A DNA stretch of 64,000 bases from Bacteroidales bacterium UBA4116 (GTDB lineage: Bacteria; Bacteroidota; Bacteroidia; Bacteroidales; Tannerellaceae). Position numbers and translations under genes: made by a program. Below the pieces are notes generated by a model that worked only from the letters and a program-made list of their open reading frames with translations, was not told the origin of the DNA and did no database searches. Below are positions 33,261 through 41,717 of this stretch, piece by piece. Numbering within the stretch: the stretch's first letter is position 1; every line of letters starts with the position of its first letter. The stretch spans positions 51,742-115,741 of the forward strand of contig DFXE01000024.1 in NCBI GenBank assembly GCA_002381645.1, in the 5' to 3' direction.

Positions 33261-34154
33261 TTAATCTTTATCCAGGTATTCGCAATCGGTTACAGAATTG
33301 TCAAACTCTATCGTAACATGAGGAATGTTATATTTTGAACTTATTTTGCGTATTTGATCTTTTAAATTTTGTTGTTCACTTGTCGTTACGTCGTCTGATG
33401 TGACTACGTGTAATGTTAATATATTACGTTCACCATCAAGCGACCATAGGTGTATGTCGTGCAGGCTACTGACTTGCGGTAATGCCTTTATATCGTTTTC
33501 AAAGCCTGATAAGTCTACATCCTGGGGTGTACCTTGCAGCATCACTTTCAAAGTTCCTTTCAGATTTTTATATACATTACTTAGTACCCATATACATACG
33601 CCGATGGATAGAAGTGGGTCAAGGACGGGAACATCAACAAACTGCATTACTATACTAACGATAAGTACAGCTATCCATCCGAGTACATCTTCCATCATGT
33701 GCAGGAATACAGCACGCTCGTTGAATGATTTTCCTTTGTTCAAACGTAGTACCGCAAAACCATTAACAACTATACCTAAAATAGCAAGATACATCATTCC
33801 CTTAGCATTTACGCTTTGGGGGTCGAGTATGCGTTCAACAGATTCTTTTATGATTATTGCGGAGCCTACCACAAGAACTATCGAAATAAAAATGGCACCC
33901 AGCAATGAGAAGCGTTTATATCCATAGGAGTATTTCGCATCCCTGCCTTTATTGGATTTTTTTTGCAAAACCCATGATACAGCCAATGATATACTATCAC
34001 CAAAATCGTGAAGAGAATCTGAAAGGATTGCCACACTGTTAGTATATAGACCTCCGACCAGTTCGATAATAGCAAAGCCGAAATTAAGAAAGAAAGCAAG
34101 TACAATATTTTTTGTTGCTTTATCGCCTGACTGGTTTGAATGATTATGTGCCAT
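33261..34154 (-). CDS. cation diffusion facilitator (CzcD/ZitB-like) exporter
   Basis: The 297-residue inner-membrane antiporter exports divalent metal ions with proton exchange. The N-terminus is His-rich (MAHNHSNQ), followed by six membrane segments. Metal-site residues are visible in segment 2 (SDSLHD, Asp-x3-Asp) and segment 5 (HMMED, His-x3-Asp), the DD-HD arrangement of Zn/Cd transporters such as YiiP. A cytoplasmic ferredoxin-like domain follows (about 205-290). It lies 83 bases after the TonB receptor gene on the same strand and is probably in the sigma operon. Confidence 0.9.
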   Translation of the reverse strand: MAHNHSNQSGDKATKNIVLAFFLNFGFAIIELVGGLYTNSVAILSDSLHDFGDSISLAVSWVLQKKSNKGRDAKYSYGYKRFSLLGAIFISIVLVVGSAIIIKESVERILDPQSVNAKGMMYLAILGIVVNGFAVLRLNKGKSFNERAVFLHMMEDVLGWIAVLIVSIVMQFVDVPVLDPLLSIGVCIWVLSNVYKNLKGTLKVMLQGTPQDVDLSGFENDIKALPQVSSLHDIHLWSLDGERNILTLHVVTSDDVTTSEQQNLKDQIRKISSKYNIPHVTIEFDNSVTDCEYLDKD

Positions 34155-34237
34155 ATTATATAAAATTATTGCTCCATTGATGTAACACTTCCGGTTAAGG
34201 AATGTTTTATATGGAAATATATTATTGCAGTTATTAA

Positions 34238-36664
34238 TTAAAACGTGACTTCGAGGAATACGGTCGGTGTAAAAGGGGTTGCTTTAGTAAAGATATTCAC
34301 AGCACTGTTTTGGCCCGATACCTGATAATTGTATTTGATATTTTTTGTGCCTAAAACATTCAGGAGAGAAATACCTGTCTGTAAACGGAATTTTTTGAAT
34401 TTTTTTCGATATGTAGCACCAATATCCAAACGGCTGTAATTTTCATTGGAAGAATCAGAATGTTCGTGCGTTTCGGTATGCTCGCCTTCTTCACCTCCCT
34501 GGCCATGCCCGTGTCCTCCGGTAGAAATGTAGGAGAATCCGGTTCCATATACATAGCTAACGGAAAAATAAAACGGATTGAACGAACCAATGCCGCCTAT
34601 TTTTATTTCGTGGGAAAGTTCGTTTTGCGGTTTTCTGATATTGTTAATAGAATAAGAGCCATAAAGAGTATGATTATTTATTTGTTTTTTAGCAAATAAA
34701 TCGGCACCGAGAATGGTGTTGTCTAATTTGTAAATAGTATTGTCGAGGAAATACTGTCCGTTTTTTGTCTGTTTGTGATAACCTTCCAGACTAATAAGCA
34801 ATCCGTTATTGCTATATGCGATTCCCGCTGTGGTGTGCATGGCTTTCGTAAAGGTGCTGTCTGCCATACTCCAAACGGTTTGTAGACCTGATTCGTCATA
34901 CCTGTATGCAGTACGGGTAAGGAATTGATTATACATCCCCCAGGAAGCAGTAGCAGTGAACTGTTCTGAAATCTTATATCTTCCTGACAAGCGTGGCTGT
35001 ATGTATGCTTTTTTATTGAGCGGTAGATCTACACGTAATCCGGCATTAAGGGATAATTTGCCGAGTAAAATATTATCGTTTACATAAAAAGTAGGCTTAT
35101 CGAGTTCACCGCACAGCTCGTTTAGGCTTACACGGTATTGCTGCCATTCTCCACCCACTTGTATTTTATTACGGCTGCCGATATAGAAGTCGTGATTCAA
35201 TTTTACTGAAAATTCCTGCACGACGTTATCCAAATGATTTACATCGGCAGGTTGTGGTTTTCGGTCACCAACGATAGTAAGGTTATCGAGCAATGAAGTG
35301 AGCCGTGAAAATGTAGTCAGGATTTTGGTGCTTGAACCATTGCTCCAAACTCTTTTATATGAAGCCGCTCCGCCGTATTGCCTGTTCTTTTCGGCAGCGT
35401 TTACATCATATTCATCAGGTTGGTTAACCGAAAACTTAAAACGGTCATCCGCACCGTATAGGGTGAGGTAGTAGCTATCATCGGTAAATGCTTTACCGGA
35501 TAACTTAAAATTTCCATCCCTGAAGTTATATTTCGGTTTGATGTAAATATCGGAGTAGGAAAGAGTGCCTTTATCATCTTTGGGTAAATCTACGCCTGTA
35601 TTATTGTAAAGGTTATAAAATGTCTGACGATAAGCAGCAGAAATATTTATATTTTTGGATAAGGGTACAGAACCGAAAATGTTTGCTGTGTAATTACTTA
35701 CAGTAGCTTTCACTGAAGGAGCATTGAAATCTCCGTCAATGCCGGTTATTTCGGCTATGGCTCCGATGCGTTCCCCCTTATTAGCACTATATCCGCCTTT
35801 TAATATGCGTATGTCTTTTACCATATAAGGATTGATAGAACCTATATGATCGTTATAACTTTTGATACCGAAAAGAGTAAAACCGTCGTAGGTTACCTTA
35901 CTATCTCCCGTATTACTGCCCCAAACAATAAGATCTTCGGAGGGTTCGCCCGAAGCCCTGATACCTGGCATCATACGCATAAGGTTAAAAACAGAATTGT
36001 CGATGCTGCCGGGAATAAACTTTGCGACCTGATGATTAATACGAATTTCACCAGGGTTACCGCCGGATTGTATCATCATTGTAGAGGGAACCGAATTGAT
36101 TACAACTTCATCCATTGTGTATGCCAATGGACTCAAAGTTATTGTATTGAATCCGGCATTAAGCACTGTATCTTGTTTGATATACCCCAAATATTGTGCC
36201 TGTATGTTCAATGTGCCCTTTCTTTCAGTACGGAATGTAAAATAACCTGTTTCGTCTGTGGTTAAAATACCATCCGGGGTAGTAATATACGCATATGGTA
36301 AACTTTCTCCGCTCTCTGCATCCGTGAGATTGCCGGAATAGGTATAATACCGCTTCTCTTCAATTATGGGGGTAGATTTAGCCTGTATAACATACGGGCT
36401 TATAACATACACACCGTTGATATTCTCGTATTGTAAAGGCTTGTCTTTAAGCAAAAATATAATTGCCTTTTCGGGATTCTCAAACCGCTGGTTGATTGTG
36501 ATACGGTACTTTGAAAGGGCGTTATCGTCAAAAGATAATTCAACAGAAAGACTTCTCAATACGTCATTTAATGGTTTGTCATTAACAACTAAATGCAGCT
36601 CCTGTGCGGAAGCTGCAATAGTATTCATCAGAATTATAGCGAGTATGAAAAGTATTTTCTTCAA
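34238..36664 (-). CDS. TonB-dependent transducer/receptor with His-rich loop
   Basis: The 808-residue outer-membrane protein starts with a signal peptide (1-20). It then has an STN signalling domain (about 22-92), a carboxypeptidase-like beta domain (about 108-180), a plug (about 185-310) and a beta-barrel to the terminal Phe. The STN domain marks a receptor that signals to a FecR-type anti-sigma factor; the FecR and sigma genes lie directly upstream. Near the C-terminus (about 717-740) a probable outside loop holds GHGHGQGGEEGEHTETHEH, which would bind metal ions. Signal or substrate is inferred to be a metal or metal complex. Confidence 0.88.
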   Translation of the reverse strand: MKKILFILAIILMNTIAASAQELHLVVNDKPLNDVLRSLSVELSFDDNALSKYRITINQRFENPEKAIIFLLKDKPLQYENINGVYVISPYVIQAKSTPIIEEKRYYTYSGNLTDAESGESLPYAYITTPDGILTTDETGYFTFRTERKGTLNIQAQYLGYIKQDTVLNAGFNTITLSPLAYTMDEVVINSVPSTMMIQSGGNPGEIRINHQVAKFIPGSIDNSVFNLMRMMPGIRASGEPSEDLIVWGSNTGDSKVTYDGFTLFGIKSYNDHIGSINPYMVKDIRILKGGYSANKGERIGAIAEITGIDGDFNAPSVKATVSNYTANIFGSVPLSKNINISAAYRQTFYNLYNNTGVDLPKDDKGTLSYSDIYIKPKYNFRDGNFKLSGKAFTDDSYYLTLYGADDRFKFSVNQPDEYDVNAAEKNRQYGGAASYKRVWSNGSSTKILTTFSRLTSLLDNLTIVGDRKPQPADVNHLDNVVQEFSVKLNHDFYIGSRNKIQVGGEWQQYRVSLNELCGELDKPTFYVNDNILLGKLSLNAGLRVDLPLNKKAYIQPRLSGRYKISEQFTATASWGMYNQFLTRTAYRYDESGLQTVWSMADSTFTKAMHTTAGIAYSNNGLLISLEGYHKQTKNGQYFLDNTIYKLDNTILGADLFAKKQINNHTLYGSYSINNIRKPQNELSHEIKIGGIGSFNPFYFSVSYVYGTGFSYISTGGHGHGQGGEEGEHTETHEHSDSSNENYSRLDIGATYRKKFKKFRLQTGISLLNVLGTKNIKYNYQVSGQNSAVNIFTKATPFTPTVFLEVTF

Positions 36665-37450
36665 TTATTTCATTTTAAATTCGATACCGAAAGGCTTACC
36701 TACGATTTTCAATACATCGTCAGGTTTTTGCGTTTTGGTAAAATTACCGGAGTAAAGGTAGTCTAAATTTGAGTTAGGTTGAACGTTTATATCGTATTGT
36801 CTTTCAATCTCCTGTATAACTTCTACCAACGGTACGCTTACAAAAACGAATTTCCCTTCTTTCCAGTTGACGGTTTCTTTTGCGTTTTCAATATCTGTGG
36901 TTTTCAGTTGATTATTTATGAGTACAGCTTGCATATTTGGAGTAAGAGCTACCGAACTTACTTTATCGGCTACATTTACTTTCCCAGTGAGGCAGGTTAC
37001 AGCATATTTATCGGCCCGATAGAAGATATTGAAACTGGTTCCAAGCACACTGACAGTATAATCCCCGGAATGAACGTCGAACTTACTTCCTTTTTCAACT
37101 TCAAAATATGCTTCTCCCTGAAGCTCGATGTTTCGTGAAATATTCCACCATAACGGTTTATATGTGATTTTGCTTTCGGCATTTAATTCTACCTTTGAGC
37201 CATCAGGCAACACAACTGCCAGATGTGATCCTCTGCCGGCTGTTTCACTTTTTGTATAAAGAAAAGCGAAGCCAGGCAAAAGTATGACGATTGCTGCAAC
37301 GGCTGCCGCAACGTAAAGCCATACGGGTTTCTTACGGGGTTTCATTTCGATAACCTTCGGGCTGTCTTCCAACTGCTCGAACATATCGTCCCAGATTTGT
37401 TCTTTGCTTTTACTCCATCGGGGAGTTATTTTAATGTCTTCCGTTTTCAT
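36665..37450 (-). CDS. FecR-family anti-sigma factor
   Basis: The 261-residue protein has a cytoplasmic N-terminus with KxWxx-type residues near 12-26, one membrane segment (about 43-66) and a periplasmic FecR domain (about 75-165: VVLPDGSKVELNAESKI, EAYFEV, VLGTSFNI). A C-terminal DUF4974-like domain (about 185-258) follows. It passes the signal from the receptor STN domain to the sigma factor. Its stop abuts the receptor start with no gap, and the sigma stop is 11 bases upstream, so the three genes form one operon. Confidence 0.92.
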   Translation of the reverse strand: MKTEDIKITPRWSKSKEQIWDDMFEQLEDSPKVIEMKPRKKPVWLYVAAAVAAIVILLPGFAFLYTKSETAGRGSHLAVVLPDGSKVELNAESKITYKPLWWNISRNIELQGEAYFEVEKGSKFDVHSGDYTVSVLGTSFNIFYRADKYAVTCLTGKVNVADKVSSVALTPNMQAVLINNQLKTTDIENAKETVNWKEGKFVFVSVPLVEVIQEIERQYDINVQPNSNLDYLYSGNFTKTQKPDDVLKIVGKPFGIEFKMK

Positions 37451-37461
37451 ATCATCCTAAA

Positions 37462-37950
37462 TTATAATAATTGAGTCCTCAGATATTGCAATGCGCCACT
37501 CATTCGCTTTTCCACAGCTTTCACACTTAATTGCAAACATTCGGCAATCTCCTGATACTTCATTTCATCGTTTCTGTTCATAAGGAATACAACACGTTGT
37601 ATTTCCGGCATCTGTTCCAGAGCTTTTGCATAACTGGCGGAGAGTTCCTGATAATTTAATTCTTCTTCAGCTGATTGCTGTGTTTCACTCTGCATCGCCA
37701 TGCTTTGCTCGTAATCCATACGGGTGTTATTCTTCCTGTAACTACTTATGACCATATCGTTTGCGATTTTATAAAGCAATGGTTTCAACTCCACCGTGTT
37801 TATTTGTTCCCGCTTCTCCCATATTTTCATAAATACATCCTGAGCCATATCGGATGCAGCATCGACATCGCCACAGCGATAAAAGATGAAACTTCGTATC
37901 GTATCGAAGTACCTGTCGAATATCTGTTTAAACTCTGCTTTATTTAACAT
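37462..37950 (-). CDS. ECF RNA polymerase sigma factor (FecI-like)
   Basis: The 162-residue protein has sigma region 2 (DMAQDVFMKIWEKR for core binding and -10 recognition, about 33-48) and region 4 (YQEIAECLQLSVKAVEKRM for -35 recognition, about 131-149). It lacks regions 1 and 3, as is normal for ECF factors. It heads the operon with FecR and the STN receptor. Its own promoter region holds the GTAGGGTA/CGG element shared with three other genes of the island, so it is probably autoregulated and directs that regulon. Confidence 0.93.
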   Translation of the reverse strand: MLNKAEFKQIFDRYFDTIRSFIFYRCGDVDAASDMAQDVFMKIWEKREQINTVELKPLLYKIANDMVISSYRKNNTRMDYEQSMAMQSETQQSAEEELNYQELSASYAKALEQMPEIQRVVFLMNRNDEMKYQEIAECLQLSVKAVEKRMSGALQYLRTQLL

Positions 37951-37966
37951 CCTGTGGGACTGTTTT

Positions 37967-38001
37967 ACTTATAATCCGTGCGAAAGGGTGCATACCCTAC
38001 C
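37967..38001 (-). promoter_or_regulatory. predicted ECF sigma promoter 3 (sigma gene, autoregulatory)
   Basis: On the minus strand: GGTAGGGTA, 13 bases, ACGGATTATAAGT, 17 bases before the sigma start codon. The CGG of the second box is kept and the following bases differ slightly from sites 1 and 2. Confidence 0.7.
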
Positions 38002-38094
38002 GGATATTTGATTTATTTTTCTAAACTACAAAAAAAGCGGAAATTACCTAACACTTTTCCCAAAAAGTTAAGCTGCCATTTATAATCAACCCCT

Positions 38095-38907
38095 TTATTT
38101 TGATGCACTTGTTAAGGGGTGCTTATTACCGTTTATTTTCTTTATTAGGGTATATGTAGAGCCAACTTTTAATTTTGAATTAATGCGGATAGGTATTCTG
38201 TTTTCATCATTTGTTATGTAAATCTTCATAGCTTCTTTTTGATTTTCAAAAGCACTCGTATTTATAACAAGTGTCAGAACAATGCAGTCATATTTTTTAC
38301 CGTCATTGGCTTCAACCTTTTCTGTGCCGTGATACTTTATCTTCATATCAACCTTTGTCTTATCCGTGATGAGCATGGAGCTTTGCGAATCACCTTTTTT
38401 CATCTGCCGATAATCAAGTGTCCTGGCATAATAGATAATGGTCATCATATCATACATACATTCAGATGAAGATATAATAGTATCGTGACGTAATTTATCG
38501 TTCCGGGTAAGTTTTGTATGAACTTTCACTTTACCGGAAGAATAATCGTAGGTGATATATTCCTGTGTATGGTCGCTTCCTTCATGGGCATATTTAGTAT
38601 ATGATAGCGGTTCGATATTTTTACTCATATAGCAGAACATGGTATCAGATAGGGTGAATATCTTTTTGGCTAAACCGGTAGAATTTGCAATCATCGTCAT
38701 ACGGTAAGCATCCCGGCTCCGGTATGTGTCATTTTTGATTTTAAGGGTAGCCAATCCTGCTTTTTTGTGTATAAGCCCGTATTTGAAATATACATCGTAT
38801 GTAAGCTCTTCGCCTGATTGAAAAGCATTGTTCGTTATTCCGCACTGTGCACGGATATTCAAACTCAAAATCAGTAATGTTACTATCGGCAATATAAATT
38901 TTCTCAT
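38095..38907 (-). CDS. DUF3108 envelope protein, ECF regulon member
   Basis: I start at 38907 (MRKFILPIVTLLILSLNIRAQ), a clean signal peptide; the frame reaches 39033 but overlaps the promoter. The 270-residue product matches DUF3108: FQSGEELTYDVYFKYGLIHKKAG, then YAHEGSDHTQEYITYDY and a C-terminal beta-rich half. These are predicted periplasmic beta proteins of unknown function. The gene sits behind its own GTAGGGTA/CGG promoter, which places it in the same regulon as the His-rich lipoproteins. It is the last cargo gene before the palindrome at 39013. Confidence 0.78.
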   Translation of the reverse strand: MRKFILPIVTLLILSLNIRAQCGITNNAFQSGEELTYDVYFKYGLIHKKAGLATLKIKNDTYRSRDAYRMTMIANSTGLAKKIFTLSDTMFCYMSKNIEPLSYTKYAHEGSDHTQEYITYDYSSGKVKVHTKLTRNDKLRHDTIISSSECMYDMMTIIYYARTLDYRQMKKGDSQSSMLITDKTKVDMKIKYHGTEKVEANDGKKYDCIVLTLVINTSAFENQKEAMKIYITNDENRIPIRINSKLKVGSTYTLIKKINGNKHPLTSASK

Positions 38908-38962
38908 AATTATAGGATTAAATTTCTTATACCGCCGGATAGGGTGGTTTAACTTGACTATT

Positions 38963-38997
38963 ATTATAGTTCCGTATGAGATAGCTATTACCCTACT
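38963..38997 (-). promoter_or_regulatory. predicted ECF sigma promoter 4 (DUF3108 gene)
   Basis: On the minus strand: AGTAGGGTA, 13 bases, ACGGAACTATAAT, 56 bases before the start codon at 38907. The first box keeps GTAGGGTA and the second keeps CGG. Confidence 0.68.
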
Positions 38998-39012
38998 TAT
39001 AAATATGCTTTT

Positions 39013-39066
39013 TTTAGTGCAAGGTGCAAGCATCTATATATAGATGGACTTGCACCTTGCACTAAA
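39013..39066. repeat. 54-bp near-perfect palindrome at the likely island boundary
   Basis: Outer arms of 18 bp (39013-39030 and 39049-39066) are perfectly complementary. Between them is CATCTATATATAGATG, itself a palindrome, with two extra bases on the right. Partial complementarity (AAATAT with ATATTT) extends further out. It could be a cruciform or terminator, or a recombination or partition site. It lies between the last cargo gene and the candidate small RNA. Confidence 0.7.
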
Positions 39067-39113
39067 GCTAAATATTTAAGAATTAGTATAGTTGGATATT
39101 TGAAAAGATGTTG

Positions 39114-39309
39114 TATCTTTGAACCCAAGATATAGGCAGACAAATAGCAGCCAAGAGAGGAAAAATGAGGTTATTTATAACCTTTTGCTAATTCGTAACC
39201 TATGGCTTTATACAAAATATAAAATTCTGATATTCAAGGCATAATGAGAAAGGTTCATAAGCCTCTCTCTCCGCATTTAAAGTCGCCATTTTAGCGACTT
39301 TTTTATTTT
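39114..39309 (+). ncRNA. candidate small RNA of about 180 nt
   Basis: TATCTTTG (39114-39121) is an exact -7 element with TTG about 20 bases upstream. Transcription from about 39128 would run to an intrinsic terminator (stem 39279-39286 with 39294-39301, then eight T/A bases). The interval has no coding frame but holds complementary segments: AGAGAGG with CCTCTCT near the two ends, and GGTTA with TAACC inside. Length and end pairing would suit 6S RNA, but I cannot confirm that. It is plus-strand, between minus-strand genes. Confidence 0.55.
39279..39309 (+). terminator. intrinsic terminator of the candidate small RNA
   Basis: AAAGTCGC and GCGACTTT arms with a 7-base loop, followed by TTTTATTTT. 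Confidence 0.8.
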
Positions 39310-39505
39310 ATACAGATTCTAATAAAGTATCTAACCCCTCACCATTTCACATAAGTAATCCATCTTAAACTATCCTTTCGCACTTTTTTAAATAGTGATA
39401 TGAAGATTGATGAGAAGATTTTTTATTCTTTTTTCATTTATTTACACATGTAGATATGATATACCTAAAATCTTCTGACACATTCAAAACTCTCACACAC
39501 AAAAA

Positions 39506-39546
39506 AGCTGAATCAGCATCTATAAAAACAGATTACTGATTCAGCT
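39506..39546 (-). terminator. terminator after the C1 peptidase gene
   Basis: Perfect 11-bp arms (39506-39516 and 39536-39546), followed on the minus strand by TTTTTTGTG. A second 9-bp hairpin (39563-39586) lies nearer the stop codon at 39611. Confidence 0.75.
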
Positions 39547-39610
39547 CCAATCGAAATCCGGCATTAAATCAAAGTCCTGATTTAATTACCTTACCGGGAG
39601 TAGTCCGGTG

Positions 39611-40795
39611 TTATCTTAAACCCAGTTTATTTTTGATTGCAGAAGGTATGGCATCTTTATGAACAACGATACTCATTGTTTTATAAGCGGCGAACGGCTC
39701 TGATACATACCATGTACCTTTGTATTTGTTGTCTATACCCCATGAATTCTTGATCATAAAAAATTCTTTACCGGTCTGGTCTTTAGCTAAGCCGTATATC
39801 AGCATTCCGTGGTCGTCGGTAGTTTGATAGTTGTCATAGGCTTCCTGACGCATTTCCTGTGTGATGGTCAATTCCTGTACCGGATTTTCAACCAACCTGC
39901 GGATTTCTTCATCTTTCTCGCGTTTACTAAGACCTATCCACCTGTCCTGGTCAGAACCCGATGTTTCAATAGCCTGAACGTCCGGAACAACCGCGATACC
40001 ATTCCGTGTAAAGCCGACTTCGCTAACATCAGACGCCCATGCAATTGTATATCCGGTGTTGATGGCATTTTTCATGATCTGCATCAGTTCATTCAAAGGA
40101 ACATTATAAGACAGTCCCCAACGCCAGTTATCGGGTACTTCCAATGCAAAAGCAGAATAGAACGGATGATGCGTATAAGAAGTAAGGGATACATAATTAT
40201 CCATATCCAAACCTAACTCATCCGCAAAGCTCTTAGGAGTATATTGTTTTCCGTTATAAGTAAATTTCTCCGGTATTTCTCCCAGATACGCGTCAATAAT
40301 GCCGTCGAAACCTCTTTTCCAGGCAGTGGAAAGCTTACCGTTCGGATTTTTTACGATCGCCTTTACATAAGCCGAGGCTGCATTTACCAATTCGTTGTGC
40401 ACATGCATATCTTCACCGTAGTTTAAACCATTCATTACCGACTCCGGCACAATACCATAATGTTTCACAGCATACAGGACATCTTCAAAAGAGCCGCCCT
40501 GTTCAAAATTCAACGAACCGTTTGCGCGGATAAACTTTTCAGCTTGGTCTTTGTAAGAATGGCTTACGATAAACATTTCAGATAAATCGTATTCTCCTTT
40601 ACCCATTCGTAACAGCTCCGACTCTAAATGGGCTATGCCCGAAAACGACCAGCATGTACCGGTACGGTTCTGATTCTTTACTGATGTAACTTTCAGTTCT
40701 TTTACCGGAGTAAATACATACCCCTCGTTATTTTGCGCTCCTATTGTAGAGAACGCCATTACCATCAATAAAACGGTAATCATTTGCCTTTTCAT
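39611..40795 (-). CDS. secreted C1-family cysteine peptidase (aminopeptidase C/bleomycin-hydrolase-like)
   Basis: I start at 40795 (MKRQMITVLLMVMAFSTIGAQ), which gives a signal peptide; TATATTTG at 40836-40829 on the minus strand is its -7 element, 34 bases upstream. The catalytic triad of the PepC/bleomycin-hydrolase branch is visible: Cys in RTGTCWSF, His in DDHGMLI, Asn in KNSWG. The 394-residue protein should act in the periplasm or at the cell surface, cleaving peptides. It is divergent from proC, with no functional link seen. Confidence 0.88.
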   Translation of the reverse strand: MKRQMITVLLMVMAFSTIGAQNNEGYVFTPVKELKVTSVKNQNRTGTCWSFSGIAHLESELLRMGKGEYDLSEMFIVSHSYKDQAEKFIRANGSLNFEQGGSFEDVLYAVKHYGIVPESVMNGLNYGEDMHVHNELVNAASAYVKAIVKNPNGKLSTAWKRGFDGIIDAYLGEIPEKFTYNGKQYTPKSFADELGLDMDNYVSLTSYTHHPFYSAFALEVPDNWRWGLSYNVPLNELMQIMKNAINTGYTIAWASDVSEVGFTRNGIAVVPDVQAIETSGSDQDRWIGLSKREKDEEIRRLVENPVQELTITQEMRQEAYDNYQTTDDHGMLIYGLAKDQTGKEFFMIKNSWGIDNKYKGTWYVSEPFAAYKTMSIVVHKDAIPSAIKNKLGLR

Positions 40796-40828
40796 ATTCC
40801 TCAGTTTTAAAATTTTGTATTTATAAGG

Positions 40829-40877
40829 CAAATATACGATAAGCAATTCAGACGTCCGGTTAATTTTACTACTTTTG
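40829..40877. promoter_or_regulatory. divergent promoters of the peptidase and proC genes
   Basis: Minus strand TATATTTG (40836 to 40829) and plus strand TACTTTTG (40870-40877) both match TAnnTTTG, with starts 34 and 35 bases away respectively. Confidence 0.65.
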
Positions 40878-40911
40878 TGGCAATTACGTTTAAAACAGGG
40901 AAGTCAACATT

Positions 40912-41715
40912 ATGAAAATTACTATTATCGGAACCGGAAACATTGGAGGAGCTATTGCCCGGGGCCTGGCAAAAGGATCGACTATCAACGCATCAGATAT
41001 AACCTGTACGGATCATTCGCAGAGATCGCTCGACAGGATAAAAGCATTCAACGAAGCATTTCAGACAACTACCAATAACACCGAAGCAGTAAGCAAGGCA
41101 GATATTATTATAATAGCTGTAAAACCTTGGATGGTAGAAAGGGTAATTGATGAAATTAAAACCGTTCTCGACTTCGACAAACAGATCATCGTATCCGTTG
41201 CCGCAGGCGTATCTTTTGAGCAGCTTATGGCCTATCTCACCAAACATGCAGGTTTTGATTATATGGCTACTCCTACCCTCTTCCGGGTAATTCCCAATAC
41301 CGCAATTGAAGTATTAAGCAGTATGACCTTTGTATCCGCGTTCAACGCTTCAAAAGAACAGTCAGACCTTATCCTGCAAATATTCAATGAACTGGGATAT
41401 GCCATGTTGGTCGAAGAACGGTTAATGATAGCCGGTACAGCATTGGCTTCAAGCGGTATCGCTTTCGCGCTGCGGTATATCCGCGCATCAATCGAAGGAG
41501 GAGTTGAATTAGGTTTCTATCCCCATGAAGCCCAAGAAATTGTAGTACATACGGTAAAAGGCGCCGTCGACCTGTTGTTGAGCAACAAAAGCAATCCGGA
41601 AATGGAGATCGATAAGGTCACCACTCCCGGAGGAATTACAATTAAAGGACTAAATGAAATGGAACTTTCAGGCTTTACCTCTTCCATAATACGCGGATTG
41701 AAAGCCAGCAAATAA
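40912..41715 (+). CDS. proC: pyrroline-5-carboxylate reductase
   Basis: This enzyme catalyses the last step of proline synthesis: reduction of pyrroline-5-carboxylate with NAD(P)H. The N-terminal Rossmann motif is IIGTGNIGGAIARG. The C-terminal part has the proC signature region (TPGGITIKGLNEMEL). Length (267) is normal. It converges on the proline dehydrogenase gene, which ends 2 bases after the proC stop, so synthesis and breakdown genes face each other. Confidence 0.92.
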   Translation: MKITIIGTGNIGGAIARGLAKGSTINASDITCTDHSQRSLDRIKAFNEAFQTTTNNTEAVSKADIIIIAVKPWMVERVIDEIKTVLDFDKQIIVSVAAGVSFEQLMAYLTKHAGFDYMATPTLFRVIPNTAIEVLSSMTFVSAFNASKEQSDLILQIFNELGYAMLVEERLMIAGTALASSGIAFALRYIRASIEGGVELGFYPHEAQEIVVHTVKGAVDLLLSNKSNPEMEIDKVTTPGGITIKGLNEMELSGFTSSIIRGLKASK

Positions 41716-41717
41716 CA

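Noticed and set aside
39113..39122. Firm call of a CTnDOT-type attachment core
   Set aside because: The core overlaps the Bacteroidetes -7 promoter consensus, so a match is weak evidence, and no second copy is in the window.
39128..39309. tRNA, tmRNA or SRP RNA
   Set aside because: No T-arm or CCA-type end, too short for tmRNA, and no SRP tetraloop helix seen; only a generic small-RNA call is supported.
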